A stretch of DNA of 64,000 nucleotides from Faecalibacter rhinopitheci (GCF_015234135.1 NZ_JADGIK010000007.1:62001-126000), one strand, 5' to 3'; shown: positions 45,914 to 55,035, numbered from the stretch's first letter. Program-made: numbers and translations. Notes: generated by a model from the sequence alone, not told the origin.

Positions 45914-48172
45914 ATGGAAGTTCAAATTAAGAATAATAAAATTTATGCTCCTTTAAAAGATAAGTGGCTAGTGTTAAAACCAGAAGAGGAAGTAAGGCAA
46001 AATTATATTGTAAGGTTAGTTAATTCGTATGGATATAGCCTTGATCAAATGGAACAAGACTATTCAAAAAAAATTAATTTAGGAAATTTAGATTCTATCA
46101 AATATGACATTATTGTTTGGAGTAACAAAATTGAAAAATTAAATAATAAAAAACCTTTAATAGTTATTGAGTGTAAATCCGATAGCATAATAATTAGAAA
46201 AGAAGATTATTTTAAAGGTATTAATTTATCTAAAAACATAGGAGCTGATTTTTTTGTTGCAACTAACTCAAAACAAACTAAAATATTCTCTAAAACATTC
46301 AAAACAAACTCCTTAAACACAGAAGAGATATTAGATATTCCAAATAATGAAGAAGCTCAAAGTGAACCAAAAATTAAAAAATTATTGCAAAAAACTAATG
46401 ACTTTTTAAGAGAAGATTTTAGTAAAACTTTATTCAAATGTCATAACATCATTCGTAACAACGACAAACTTTCTCCAGAAGCTGCTTTTGATGAAATTTC
46501 TAAAATTTTATTTATTAAGATTAGATACGAAAGAGCTAACTCTGAGCATCAGATATTTTCAGAAGAAGCCTTTAAAGCAGATAAAGCGAGTTACGAAAAA
46601 TACAAGCCAAAAGATGGGAAAGATTTTTATCAATTCTTATTCGATCAAACCAAAGAAGATTTCAAAGACGATGATTTATTCGAGCCTACTGAAATTCTAA
46701 GAATCCGTGAAAACAGTTTCGAAGCTATTGTAAAAGAATTACAGATTTACAACCTTTCTACCACATCAGATGACGTAAAAGGGATAGCGTTCGAACAATT
46801 CTTAGGGCGTACGTTTAGAGGAGAATTAGGTCAATTCTTTACACCGCGTACTGTAGTAGATTTTATGGTAGATGTATTAGATCCGCAAGAAGGTGAAACC
46901 ATTTGCGATCCGTGTTGTGGTTCGGGAGGTTTTTTAATTAAAGCCTTCGAATACGTACGTGCAAAAATTGAAGATGAAATTCAAGTAGCAAAAGACAAAA
47001 TCAAGGCACAATATTATACAGAAGCATACGACAAACTTTCTGAAAAAGAAAAAGCCAAAGTAGACGATCAGGTAAATAATTTCTTTACAAAGCTAAACGC
47101 AGAACTCGATATATATAATTCCAAAGGAAGAATGTATAAACTTAGTCGATACAGTATTTATGGAACAGATGCCAATCCTCGTATGAGCCGTACAGCGAAA
47201 ATGAATATGATTATGCATGGTGATGGGCACGGTGGTGTACACCATAACGATGGTCTATTGAATGTAAATGGAATCTTCGAAAATCGTTTTGATGTCATCT
47301 TAACCAATCCACCGTTTGGAGCACGTGTAGAAAAAACATTAAAAATAAGTGAAGCTGATAAATATACAGACGAAGAGCGAATTAAAAAATATAGGAAAGA
47401 CTACGGGACAGCGTACGATGAAGCTTTAAAACAAGTAAACGATAATATCGGTAAACCACTTTTAAACTTGTACGAAACTGGTAAAATGAGTACGCTGACT
47501 GAGGTGTTATTCATCGAGCGTAATTTAAATTTATTGAAACCAGGCGGACGTATGGGAATTGTATTACCTGAAGGAATTTTAAATAATTCAAATATAAATA
47601 AGGTAAGAGATTTTGTAGTAAGCAAAGCCAAGATTATTTTAATTACCTCTATTCCACAAGATGTATTTATTGCGAGTGGTGCGACGGTAAAACCAAGCTT
47701 ATTATTCTTTAAAAAGTTTACCGAAGAGGAGCGAAAAGAATATGATAAAATTGTAAAAGAAGTAACAAAAACGATAAATACAACCTATGAAATACGTTTA
47801 AAAAAAATTAAAGAGGATTTAGCTAAAAAAGGTAAGGAAACATTGTCTGTAGAAGAGAAGAAAACTCTAAAAGCTGAACAAAAGTCTATTGAAACAAAAA
47901 TAGAAACAGAAATAAAAGCTTTAGTAAAAGAAAAATTCAATTATCAAATTCCGATTGCCGAAGTAGAAAAAGCGGGTATCAGTACAACTGGTGCTAAAAT
48001 TGAAAACGATTTAGAACCTTTAGCAGAAGAATTTAAGCAATACCGCTCAGAAAATAAATTGTGGAATACTTTATTTAAAGATATTAAATATGAAGTAATT
48101 GAAAACCAAATATATCGTATTCCTTTAGCAGAAAGTAATGTAACAGCTGAATCTGAAATCTTTTATAACTAA
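45914..48172 (+). CDS. Restriction-modification fusion: N-terminal nuclease plus N6-adenine methylase
   Basis: This 752-residue protein has an HsdR-N-like PD-(D/E)XK nuclease region (about 20-130, Asp65 in KYDIIVW and Glu86-Cys-Lys88), then a type I-style N6-adenine methylase (GQFFTPR, about 306-312; motif I DPCCGSGGF 332-340; catalytic NPPF near 465). The C-terminal tail is coiled-coil (about 590-680). No separate hsdR helicase gene follows. A nuclease-methylase subunit plus a specificity subunit is the plan of type IIB/IIG enzymes such as BcgI, and that is the closest known analogy. It overlaps the hsdS start by one base. Confidence 0.75.
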   Translation: MEVQIKNNKIYAPLKDKWLVLKPEEEVRQNYIVRLVNSYGYSLDQMEQDYSKKINLGNLDSIKYDIIVWSNKIEKLNNKKPLIVIECKSDSIIIRKEDYFKGINLSKNIGADFFVATNSKQTKIFSKTFKTNSLNTEEILDIPNNEEAQSEPKIKKLLQKTNDFLREDFSKTLFKCHNIIRNNDKLSPEAAFDEISKILFIKIRYERANSEHQIFSEEAFKADKASYEKYKPKDGKDFYQFLFDQTKEDFKDDDLFEPTEILRIRENSFEAIVKELQIYNLSTTSDDVKGIAFEQFLGRTFRGELGQFFTPRTVVDFMVDVLDPQEGETICDPCCGSGGFLIKAFEYVRAKIEDEIQVAKDKIKAQYYTEAYDKLSEKEKAKVDDQVNNFFTKLNAELDIYNSKGRMYKLSRYSIYGTDANPRMSRTAKMNMIMHGDGHGGVHHNDGLLNVNGIFENRFDVILTNPPFGARVEKTLKISEADKYTDEERIKKYRKDYGTAYDEALKQVNDNIGKPLLNLYETGKMSTLTEVLFIERNLNLLKPGGRMGIVLPEGILNNSNINKVRDFVVSKAKIILITSIPQDVFIASGATVKPSLLFFKKFTEEERKEYDKIVKEVTKTINTTYEIRLKKIKEDLAKKGKETLSVEEKKTLKAEQKSIETKIETEIKALVKEKFNYQIPIAEVEKAGISTTGAKIENDLEPLAEEFKQYRSENKLWNTLFKDIKYEVIENQIYRIPLAESNVTAESEIFYN

Positions 48173-49500
48173 TGAAAATGGGAAATAGTTTATTAGAATT
48201 TACAAATTTAGTGAATCTGAATTATTGGAGTGTAGCTTTTTTAAAAGAGCAAAAAAATAGTTTTAAAAATAAATTTGAGTTAATACCAATTTCTAAAATA
48301 TTAAAACGTAGTAAGAATATAATTAATATAGAGAATACTTCAAGTTATAAACGCGTCACGATAAAATTATACTCCAAAGGAGTTTTTTTAAGAGATGATA
48401 TAAAGGGAAGTGAAATAGGTGTAAAACGTCAATATATTGCATCTAAAGGGCAATTTATTTTGTCTAAAATTGATGCAAGAAATGGTGCTTTTGGAATTGT
48501 TCCTGATTTTCTAGATGGAGCAATAGTAACTAATGATTTTCCTTTGTTTAATATTGATACAAATATTATTAATCCAAGTTTCTTCTTCTTACTTACTTCA
48601 ACTAATGTATTTATCGATTTAGCAAAATCTTGTAGTAGTGGAACAACTAATAGACAAAGGATTGAAATAGAAGTTTTTTTAAAATTTAAAATTCCCTTAC
48701 CGAGCCTCCAAGAACAACAAGAAATTGTAGATGCATATTTTGCTAAAATAAATGAATCGAATCAATTAGAAGAGCAAGCTAAGAATATAGACCAAGAAAT
48801 AGAGAAGTTTTTGTTTACGGAGTTGGGAATAAGTAGTGGTGATAAAATAAATAAAAAAAAGAAAGGGCTTAATCTTGTTAATTTTACTCAATTAGAAAGA
48901 TGGGATACAGAATTTATTTTAGGTTATCAACAAAAGTTAGTTTCAAAATATCCACTTGTAAAGTATAATGATTTATTTGTTAGTGTTAACAATGGTGTTT
49001 CTTCAAGGTTTTATTCTAATGAAGGAATAAGATTTTTGAAGGTCTCTGATATTAAAGAAAATTGTATATCCGATGCAGACATTAGGTATGTTAATAAATA
49101 TAATGAGAAGGATTTATTGAAAGACGATTATCTTCTTATTACAAGAAAAGGTACAGTTGGTAATTCTTATTATAAAGACATAGGAATTTTTATTGCATCT
49201 TCGGAAGTATTTATTATAAAAATAGATAAATCGAAAGTTTTAGGTAATTATATCGCAGAAATAAATCTATCAAATTTTATTCAAAATCAATATAAAGAAA
49301 AATATACTGGAACAATTATGCCAAGCTTATCGCAAGGTAAATTAAAAGAAATAATAATTCCTTTACCTCCATTAGAAATCCAAAAATCGATTATTGAGAA
49401 TATTCAAAAATTGAAGTATGATAAAAGAAATATATTTAACAAAGCTGAATTATTAAAACTACAAGCAAACGAAGAATTTGAAAACGCAATTTTTCAATAA
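48172..49500 (+). CDS. hsdS: Specificity subunit (HsdS-like)
   Basis: This 442-residue protein has two target-recognition domains (about 20-190 and 240-410), each followed by a helical spacer (KIPLPSLQEQQEIVDAYF and IPLPPLEIQKSII). It would choose the DNA sequence for the preceding nuclease-methylase. It starts in a TAATG overlap with that gene; a second ATG follows two codons later. The next gene begins 24 bases after its stop. Confidence 0.85.
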   Translation: MKMGNSLLEFTNLVNLNYWSVAFLKEQKNSFKNKFELIPISKILKRSKNIINIENTSSYKRVTIKLYSKGVFLRDDIKGSEIGVKRQYIASKGQFILSKIDARNGAFGIVPDFLDGAIVTNDFPLFNIDTNIINPSFFFLLTSTNVFIDLAKSCSSGTTNRQRIEIEVFLKFKIPLPSLQEQQEIVDAYFAKINESNQLEEQAKNIDQEIEKFLFTELGISSGDKINKKKKGLNLVNFTQLERWDTEFILGYQQKLVSKYPLVKYNDLFVSVNNGVSSRFYSNEGIRFLKVSDIKENCISDADIRYVNKYNEKDLLKDDYLLITRKGTVGNSYYKDIGIFIASSEVFIIKIDKSKVLGNYIAEINLSNFIQNQYKEKYTGTIMPSLSQGKLKEIIIPLPPLEIQKSIIENIQKLKYDKRNIFNKAELLKLQANEEFENAIFQ

Positions 49501-49524
49501 AATAAACTAGCCAAAAATATTATT

Positions 49525-51258
49525 ATGAAAATTACTCATCTAGAGATAAAAGGATATAAGAATATTAAGAAAAAAACTATTTTTGATTTTACTAATGCTG
49601 AAAATTATATTGCCTTGATTGGTTTAAATGGATCAGGAAAAAGTAATGTTTTAGAAGCAATAAGTTTGATATTTGGAAGTCTTTATCAAAACAAAACTAT
49701 TGAGGAGTTTCACCCAAATTATAATTTTTTATACAAAATTATTTACACAATAGATAATAAAGAAATTCAAATAGAAAATGGGATTTATACTCTACTCAAA
49801 CAAGATGGTATTATAAAAAATAAGGAAATAAAAAGATCAAAAAGAGATTATTTACCATCCGAAATATTTGCTTGTTATAGTGGAGATGAGCAGCGAATGT
49901 GGGAAGAAATCTATTCGAAATTCTATTTTGGTTATTTTAATAAACTAGCGAGAGGTTCATATCGTGAAAAGCAGAAGTTAGTATATGTTAATAAATATAG
50001 CTGGCAAATTGCGCTATTAACACTTATTTGTCACGATGACTCTAGTGATTATATTAAGGAGATTTTAAAAGTTAATGAATTAACTGATATTTCTATACAT
50101 TTTGATTTTCCAAATAATTATGATCGTAGAGTTGATTGGTACGTAAAAAATATTGATGTCGGTGAAGAAGCATATAACGAGGCTCTTACACTAATTCGAA
50201 CAATAAAATCTCGTCAAGAAGAAAAAAGAAGTTCTTTACACCTTAATGAGATTAGAGATATTGTAGTTTTACAGGTTGGAGATAATAAAAAGAACTGTCG
50301 AAAATTATTCTTTTTACTGTTTGCCATAGGAATGAAAGAGGGGAAAAAGCTTTTTCATAAGATAGAAATAAAGAACAATCATTTAGGTCTAAAACAACTG
50401 AGCGAAGGTGAAAAAAGATTAATTTTAATCAAATGCATCCTGAATGTATTAGCGAATAATAATTCTATAATTTTATTAGATGAACCAGATTCTCATTTAC
50501 ATATCGTTAAGAAGAAAGAGTTAAAAACTTATTTGCAGGAAGCAGAGTTTTGTTCAATATTAACTTCTCATTCACCAAGCTTATTAAATAGTTTTCCTGA
50601 TGAAAGTACTTTTATATTAAATGATAAAGGATCAGGTTTAACTGTGACAAATGCAACAAAATTTAGTGATATTAAAAATATTTCAGGCAATGAGTTTTCT
50701 TTAATGGATGGCGTAATTGCTGTTTCTTCTAAAAACGATATTATATTAGTTGAGGGTAAATATGACGAAAAATATCTTACTAGAGCATTGCGTTATTTTA
50801 AGTCAATAGATAATAAATATAAGGTTTTAAGTTTTGATTTTATCAATGGAGGTGGAGCTGATAATACTATTCAGATTTATAATAAAATATATAGATCAAT
50901 AAATTCAAATCAGAAATTATTTATAATTTGTGACGATGATGATCCTGGTCGAAAAACTGTAAATGAAATTGTTAAAAAAATAGATAAAACAGGTAAAACA
51001 AATTTATTTGCTTTTGTCTATCCCAAAACTAGTAATTCAAAGTTTCATAAAGACTTTTTATTAGAAGACTATTTTTCTTTAGATACCTACAAAAAATATT
51101 ACTCTAATAAAGTGAGTAAAGCTAAACAATTTAAAGATTTAAAAGGATTTCAAGACCCAAAAAGCTATATAGAAAATAATTTTGAGAAATTTAAACTTGA
51201 AGATTTCAAGGGATTTAAAAAAATAATTGACAAACTTTATTCTATAAAAATACCTTAA
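49525..51258 (+). CDS. OLD-family-like ATPase with TOPRIM nuclease domain (first)
   Basis: This 577-residue protein has an ABC/SMC-type ATPase: Walker A GLNGSGKS (33-40), signature LSEGEKR (292-298), Walker B IILLDEPD (315-322) and TSHSP (347-351). A TOPRIM domain follows, with ILVEGKYD (407-414) and the acidic cluster CDDDDPGR (469-476). OLD proteins cut DNA and are used in anti-phage defence (for example GajA of Gabija). It shares its first nine residues (MKITHLEIK) and plan with the next gene and follows hsdS by 24 bases, so it is probably part of the same operon. Confidence 0.8.
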   Translation: MKITHLEIKGYKNIKKKTIFDFTNAENYIALIGLNGSGKSNVLEAISLIFGSLYQNKTIEEFHPNYNFLYKIIYTIDNKEIQIENGIYTLLKQDGIIKNKEIKRSKRDYLPSEIFACYSGDEQRMWEEIYSKFYFGYFNKLARGSYREKQKLVYVNKYSWQIALLTLICHDDSSDYIKEILKVNELTDISIHFDFPNNYDRRVDWYVKNIDVGEEAYNEALTLIRTIKSRQEEKRSSLHLNEIRDIVVLQVGDNKKNCRKLFFLLFAIGMKEGKKLFHKIEIKNNHLGLKQLSEGEKRLILIKCILNVLANNNSIILLDEPDSHLHIVKKKELKTYLQEAEFCSILTSHSPSLLNSFPDESTFILNDKGSGLTVTNATKFSDIKNISGNEFSLMDGVIAVSSKNDIILVEGKYDEKYLTRALRYFKSIDNKYKVLSFDFINGGGADNTIQIYNKIYRSINSNQKLFIICDDDDPGRKTVNEIVKKIDKTGKTNLFAFVYPKTSNSKFHKDFLLEDYFSLDTYKKYYSNKVSKAKQFKDLKGFQDPKSYIENNFEKFKLEDFKGFKKIIDKLYSIKIP

Positions 51259-51299
51259 TGACACCAATTGAAAAGCAACAACAAATAATAATCATTTAG
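51258..51299 (+). other. Mini-ORF of 13 codons between the two ATPase genes
   Basis: The stop of the first ATPase (TAATG) overlaps an ATG that opens 13 codons, MTPIEKQQQIIII. It looks like the start of a lost gene or a coupling ORF; the 65 bp after it have no frame. Confidence 0.35.
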
Positions 51300-51364
51300 G
51301 ATAATACTTTTTCTACACTACAAATAAAACATACTAATATAAATTAAGATATACTGAATACAAA

Positions 51365-53503
51365 ATGAAAATTACTCATCTTGAGATAAAAGATAAAGAA
51401 TACAAAAACCTAAATATCGATTTAAAAGATAATAAATCTGGAATTATGGCATTCATTGGAAATAATGGGAGTGGTAAAAGTAATCTACTTGAATCGCTTT
51501 CTTTTATTTTCAAAAATTTATACACAAAAAAGGATAAAGATATACCGTTTAGTTTTTCAATCTCTTATGTTAATAGTGGATCTACAAACACTATCACGAT
51601 CACAAAACAAAAAACTACAATTAAATACTATGTAAATGATATTGTAGTTTCAGATGTATATGACAAACTTCCAAAACAAATAGTTGCTATCTACAGCGGG
51701 GAAGAAAATCGACTTTGGAATAATTGGTATAAGCCAATTTATTTAGATTATGTGAGTAATATTACAAGTGGTAAATCTACAGGAATTGGAATTTACAATG
51801 ATTTTCCTAAAATGCTGTACATCAATAAATTTTATTGGCATATTTCTTTATTGTGTTTATTGTTACAAATAAAATATGATGAAAAGGATACTTTCTGTTT
51901 GGATATCCTTAATATACAAACAGTACATACTGTAAAATTTACTTTCAACAAGGATAATTATAAAAATTATGCAGATAGTAACGTAAAACAATTTATTCAA
52001 ACACTAGATGGTAAAGATGAATATACATTAGAGGAACTAAATGATATTTTTGATGAAAAAGGCTATACCATTGCAGATGCTTATAAGTACTTATATATAG
52101 CTTTTACACCTGATAAAAAGAAAATGGTAGAAGATATTGTTATAAAATACAATGACGACCATTTAGATATTGAACATTTCAGTGAAGGTGAAAAGAAAAT
52201 GCTTTTAATAAAAGCTGCTTTAGAATTTGCGGGAGCAGAAGATAGTTTATTTATATTGGATGAACCAGATGCTCATATTCATTTGAACAACAAGATTCAA
52301 ATCAAAAAAGTTTTCGAACGGTATATAGATAATCGCCAAGTAGTTTTAACAACTCATTCACCAACCTTGACAGATACGCTAGAAGAGGATGCTTTGTATA
52401 TGCTAAACCAAGGTAAATTGGTTCCGCAGAAAAAACAAGAAATCTTAGAAAATGTTTCAGGTGATTTTTGGAATAAGTTTCAACAAAATGCATTCATTGC
52501 TTCGCGTAAACCAATTATTCTTTTAGTCGAAGGTAAACACGATAAAGAACATATTAACAACGCTTATTCGGCTTTAAAAGATGAATATCAAAATTTGGAT
52601 TTTGAAATATTCAAGTTAAATACTGAAACTAATATTCAACCTTTTTTAAGAGGATTATATGAAAGTGAATTTGATAATTCTAAACTGTATATTGGTTTAT
52701 TTGATAGAGAAAATAAAATTTTAAATGATTTCAAAAATCCAAAAAATTATTCTAAAATTGATGGAAAATCGTATTATAAAATATTAGAAAGCGATAAGCC
52801 TAATTCGAACTATTTCGTTTCTACATTACCAGAGATTGAAGATAAAAGATGTGATTGTTCTATAGAAATGATGTATGAATATTCTTTATGGGAAAATGCT
52901 TTTCAAGAGGCTGTTTCTAATACATTTGGTAAGACTAGTAATAAATCTATAAAAGAATATTCCGAAGATGTTTTAAACGATGCTAAGAATATTTTGGCAA
53001 ATCAATCATCAACTTTTAAAAAAGAAGATTTTAATCATTTTAGAAAATTATTCAACATAGTTAAAGAAATTGATGTTTATAGGAAAAGTTTAATTACAAA
53101 AAATAGTGTTAAGGATGTTCAACCTATTACACAAAATGATGAAGTTGTAAAAGATGAACCTATAAAAAATCACTTATTTAAAATATATACCAAGAAACGT
53201 AATACAGATATAATAGGGACATATAATCAGCAAGAGGGTAAATTCACTCTAAAGAAAGGAAGTAAACTTGCTTTAGATACAGTAGCAAGTTATGGTAAAG
53301 AACAAGCAAAGAAAAGAAAAACAGAATTAAAGAAAAAAGCCACATTTAAGGAAGATTATTACATTTTAAATGAAGATGTCGAGTTTATGTCAGCATCAGG
53401 TTCGATAAATTTTGCAACTGGTGGAAATATGAATGGTTGGGATGATTGGTTAATTACAGAAACAAATAAAAGTTTACAATCTATTAGAAATATAGCTAAT
53501 TAA
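51365..53503 (+). CDS. OLD-family-like ATPase with TOPRIM and DUF4357-like tail (second)
   Basis: This 712-residue paralog of the preceding protein has Walker A GNNGSGKS (32-39), FSEGEKK (about 275), Walker B LFILDEPDAH (about 295-304), TTHSP (about 329) and a TOPRIM-like LLVEGKHD (about 387-394). The second TOPRIM acidic motif is changed to GLFDREN. The C-terminus (about 600-712) carries a DUF4357-like module (KLALDTVASYG, ending NGWDDWL). This tail is found elsewhere on restriction-linked proteins. It is the last gene of element 1. Confidence 0.78.
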   Translation: MKITHLEIKDKEYKNLNIDLKDNKSGIMAFIGNNGSGKSNLLESLSFIFKNLYTKKDKDIPFSFSISYVNSGSTNTITITKQKTTIKYYVNDIVVSDVYDKLPKQIVAIYSGEENRLWNNWYKPIYLDYVSNITSGKSTGIGIYNDFPKMLYINKFYWHISLLCLLLQIKYDEKDTFCLDILNIQTVHTVKFTFNKDNYKNYADSNVKQFIQTLDGKDEYTLEELNDIFDEKGYTIADAYKYLYIAFTPDKKKMVEDIVIKYNDDHLDIEHFSEGEKKMLLIKAALEFAGAEDSLFILDEPDAHIHLNNKIQIKKVFERYIDNRQVVLTTHSPTLTDTLEEDALYMLNQGKLVPQKKQEILENVSGDFWNKFQQNAFIASRKPIILLVEGKHDKEHINNAYSALKDEYQNLDFEIFKLNTETNIQPFLRGLYESEFDNSKLYIGLFDRENKILNDFKNPKNYSKIDGKSYYKILESDKPNSNYFVSTLPEIEDKRCDCSIEMMYEYSLWENAFQEAVSNTFGKTSNKSIKEYSEDVLNDAKNILANQSSTFKKEDFNHFRKLFNIVKEIDVYRKSLITKNSVKDVQPITQNDEVVKDEPIKNHLFKIYTKKRNTDIIGTYNQQEGKFTLKKGSKLALDTVASYGKEQAKKRKTELKKKATFKEDYYILNEDVEFMSASGSINFATGGNMNGWDDWLITETNKSLQSIRNIAN

Positions 53504-53512
53504 AATAAATTT

Positions 53513-53532
53513 ACCCCCTTATCAACCCCCTA
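53513..53532. promoter_or_regulatory. 20-bp integrase arm-site-like motif, right copy
   Basis: ACCCCCTT-ATCA-ACCCCCTA has the same sequence pattern, spacing and orientation as at 38562-38581. It lies 10 bases after the last gene of element 1 and 45 bases left of attachment core 2. Confidence 0.55.
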
Positions 53533-53541
53533 TAAAAAAAC

Positions 53542-53572
53542 AACCCCGATAAACAGTACGTTTATCGGGGTT
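53542..53572. terminator. Hairpin next to attachment core 2
   Basis: A 13-bp perfect stem (53542-53554 with 53560-53572) with a 5-base loop. It could end the ATPase operon on the plus strand and, on the minus strand, be the terminator of the former tRNA gene. Confidence 0.8.
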
Positions 53573-53576
53573 TTCA

Positions 53577-53619
53577 GTGGTCCCACTTGGGCTCGAACCA
53601 AGGACTTTCTGATTATGAG
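53577..53619 (-). other. tRNA-Met(CAU) 3' fragment, attachment site
   Basis: Read on the minus strand this is the 3' half of a tRNA: anticodon loop CTCATAA with CAT (53613-53619), anticodon 3' stem TCAGA, variable loop, a T-arm of 5 bp with loop TTCGAGC (53586-53602) and acceptor strand TGGGACC (53579-53585). The 5' anticodon stem does not match, so the tRNA identity breaks at the anticodon loop, a normal crossover place for tyrosine integrases. It is not a functional tRNA. Confidence 0.75.
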
Positions 53620-53736
53620 TGGGCATTGTAAATGTTTCAATTCATTTCATTTAAATTCATAAATATTGATAATCAGTCAGTTAATTAATTTGATTATTAT
53701 ATTAGATTTCATAATAATAACCTATGTAGTGCAATT

Positions 53737-53755
53737 TGTTGTACTAATGTTGTAC
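53737..53755. repeat. Short direct repeats upstream of integrase 2
   Basis: TGTTGTAC occurs at 53737-53744 and 53748-53755, an 11-bp period, 17 bases upstream of the integrase 2 ATG. They may be its arm sites or an operator. They differ from the C-rich motif near integrase 1. Confidence 0.4.
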
Positions 53756-53771
53756 CGATAAAATTTAACGT

Positions 53772-54998
53772 ATGAAATCAAGTATTAAAATTGTTTGCAA
53801 AAAGAACGCTTTAGCTGATGGTAAGTTTCCTATTTATTTAAGAGTAACTATTGATCGCAAATCAAAATTTTATAAAACACCCTATAGTTGTGATTTGAGA
53901 GAATGGAATGATGCCAAAGGAGAATTCAACTCAAAGAATAAAAACTATCTTCAATCGAATAGAATTTTAAATCAAATTAAAGATGATGCTTCTTTAATCT
54001 TAAATGAATTATTAGAAAATAAGAAATCATTTACTTTAATAGAATTTGATAATCTGTATTGTCAAAACTCTAACTTGACTAACAACTTTGTAGAATTCTT
54101 AGAATTGAGAATTAAACAACTTTATGAAGCAAAACAAATTAGTTATAGTGATTCGCATAATGATACGCTGAAATCTTTAAAGAAATTTAAAAGTAATATT
54201 GATAAATATTCATTCGATGATATTGATTATAGCTTCTTATTGAATTATGAAACTTTTTTAAGAAAAACTGGTTGTGAAGATGGCGGTATTGGTGTATATA
54301 TGAGAAACATACGTTCAACATACAACATTGCTATAAAATCTAAGGTCGCAAAACAAGAATTATATCCATTCCGAGATTATAAAATATCATCTTTAAAATC
54401 TCAAAAAATTAAAAAAGCACTAACTAAGGAACAATTACATAAACTTATTGATTTTGATATAAAGCAAATTCCATCAGCTACTAATGCGAGGTATTTATAC
54501 TTATTTAGTTTTTTTGCAAGAGGTATGAATTTTACTGATTTAGCTGAATTAAGATGGGATGATATTGAACATAGTAAATTTTCTTACAAAAGAAATAAAA
54601 CAGGAATTAACATTCGAGTAAAAATACCTGAAAACGAAATCACAAATGAAATATTAAATTTCTACAAAGAGTATCGCCCCTATCCTACAAATTATATTTT
54701 TCCAATTTTAAAGAAAAATATTCTTGAATATGATGAAGAGGAATTAGCTGGTAGAAAACATAATGTTAGAAGTTATTATAACAAACAACTAAAACAAATT
54801 TTTGAAATTTTGAATATTGATACTAATATCAATTTCTATACAGCTCGCCATACTTTTGCTACAATTTCATTAAAAAATGGTGTTCATGTTTCTAAAATTA
54901 AACAAGCTCTCGGTCACCAATCAATTAAAACAACAGAATCCTACTTAGAAGATTTTAAAGACCATGAAATCGATGAAGCCTTTGAGAATTTGATATAA
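53772..54998 (+). CDS. Tyrosine-type site-specific recombinase (integrase 2)
   Basis: This 408-residue integrase has an Arm-DNA-binding N-terminus (KSKFYKTPYSCDLREWN), a core-binding domain and a catalytic domain: Arg250 (ARGMNFTDL), Arg359 in FYTARHTFAT, His in LGHQS and the nucleophile Tyr in TESYLEDF. The first His of the usual H-x-x-R box is a Tyr here, a change I also know from other Bacteroidota integrases. Its start lies about 150 bp right of the tRNA fragment, the same layout as integrase 1, and it would mobilise element 2. Confidence 0.9.
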   Translation: MKSSIKIVCKKNALADGKFPIYLRVTIDRKSKFYKTPYSCDLREWNDAKGEFNSKNKNYLQSNRILNQIKDDASLILNELLENKKSFTLIEFDNLYCQNSNLTNNFVEFLELRIKQLYEAKQISYSDSHNDTLKSLKKFKSNIDKYSFDDIDYSFLLNYETFLRKTGCEDGGIGVYMRNIRSTYNIAIKSKVAKQELYPFRDYKISSLKSQKIKKALTKEQLHKLIDFDIKQIPSATNARYLYLFSFFARGMNFTDLAELRWDDIEHSKFSYKRNKTGINIRVKIPENEITNEILNFYKEYRPYPTNYIFPILKKNILEYDEEELAGRKHNVRSYYNKQLKQIFEILNIDTNINFYTARHTFATISLKNGVHVSKIKQALGHQSIKTTESYLEDFKDHEIDEAFENLI

Positions 54999-55008
54999 TA
55001 TAAACTAA

Positions 55009-55029
55009 AACCCACCAAATAGGTGGGTT
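55009..55029. terminator. Bidirectional terminator after integrase 2
   Basis: An 8-bp stem (AACCCACC 55009-55016 with GGTGGGTT 55022-55029) lies between the convergent integrase and the unknown 408-residue gene. Confidence 0.7.
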
Positions 55030-55035
55030 CATATT

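Noticed and set aside
49525..53503. Gabija system
   Set aside because: The ATPase-TOPRIM proteins resemble GajA, but no UvrD/GajB-type helicase gene follows; the partners are a second ATPase and restriction genes.
53577..53619. A functional tRNA-Met gene
   Set aside because: Only the half from the anticodon loop to the acceptor 3' strand is present; the 5' half and the pairing anticodon stem are missing.
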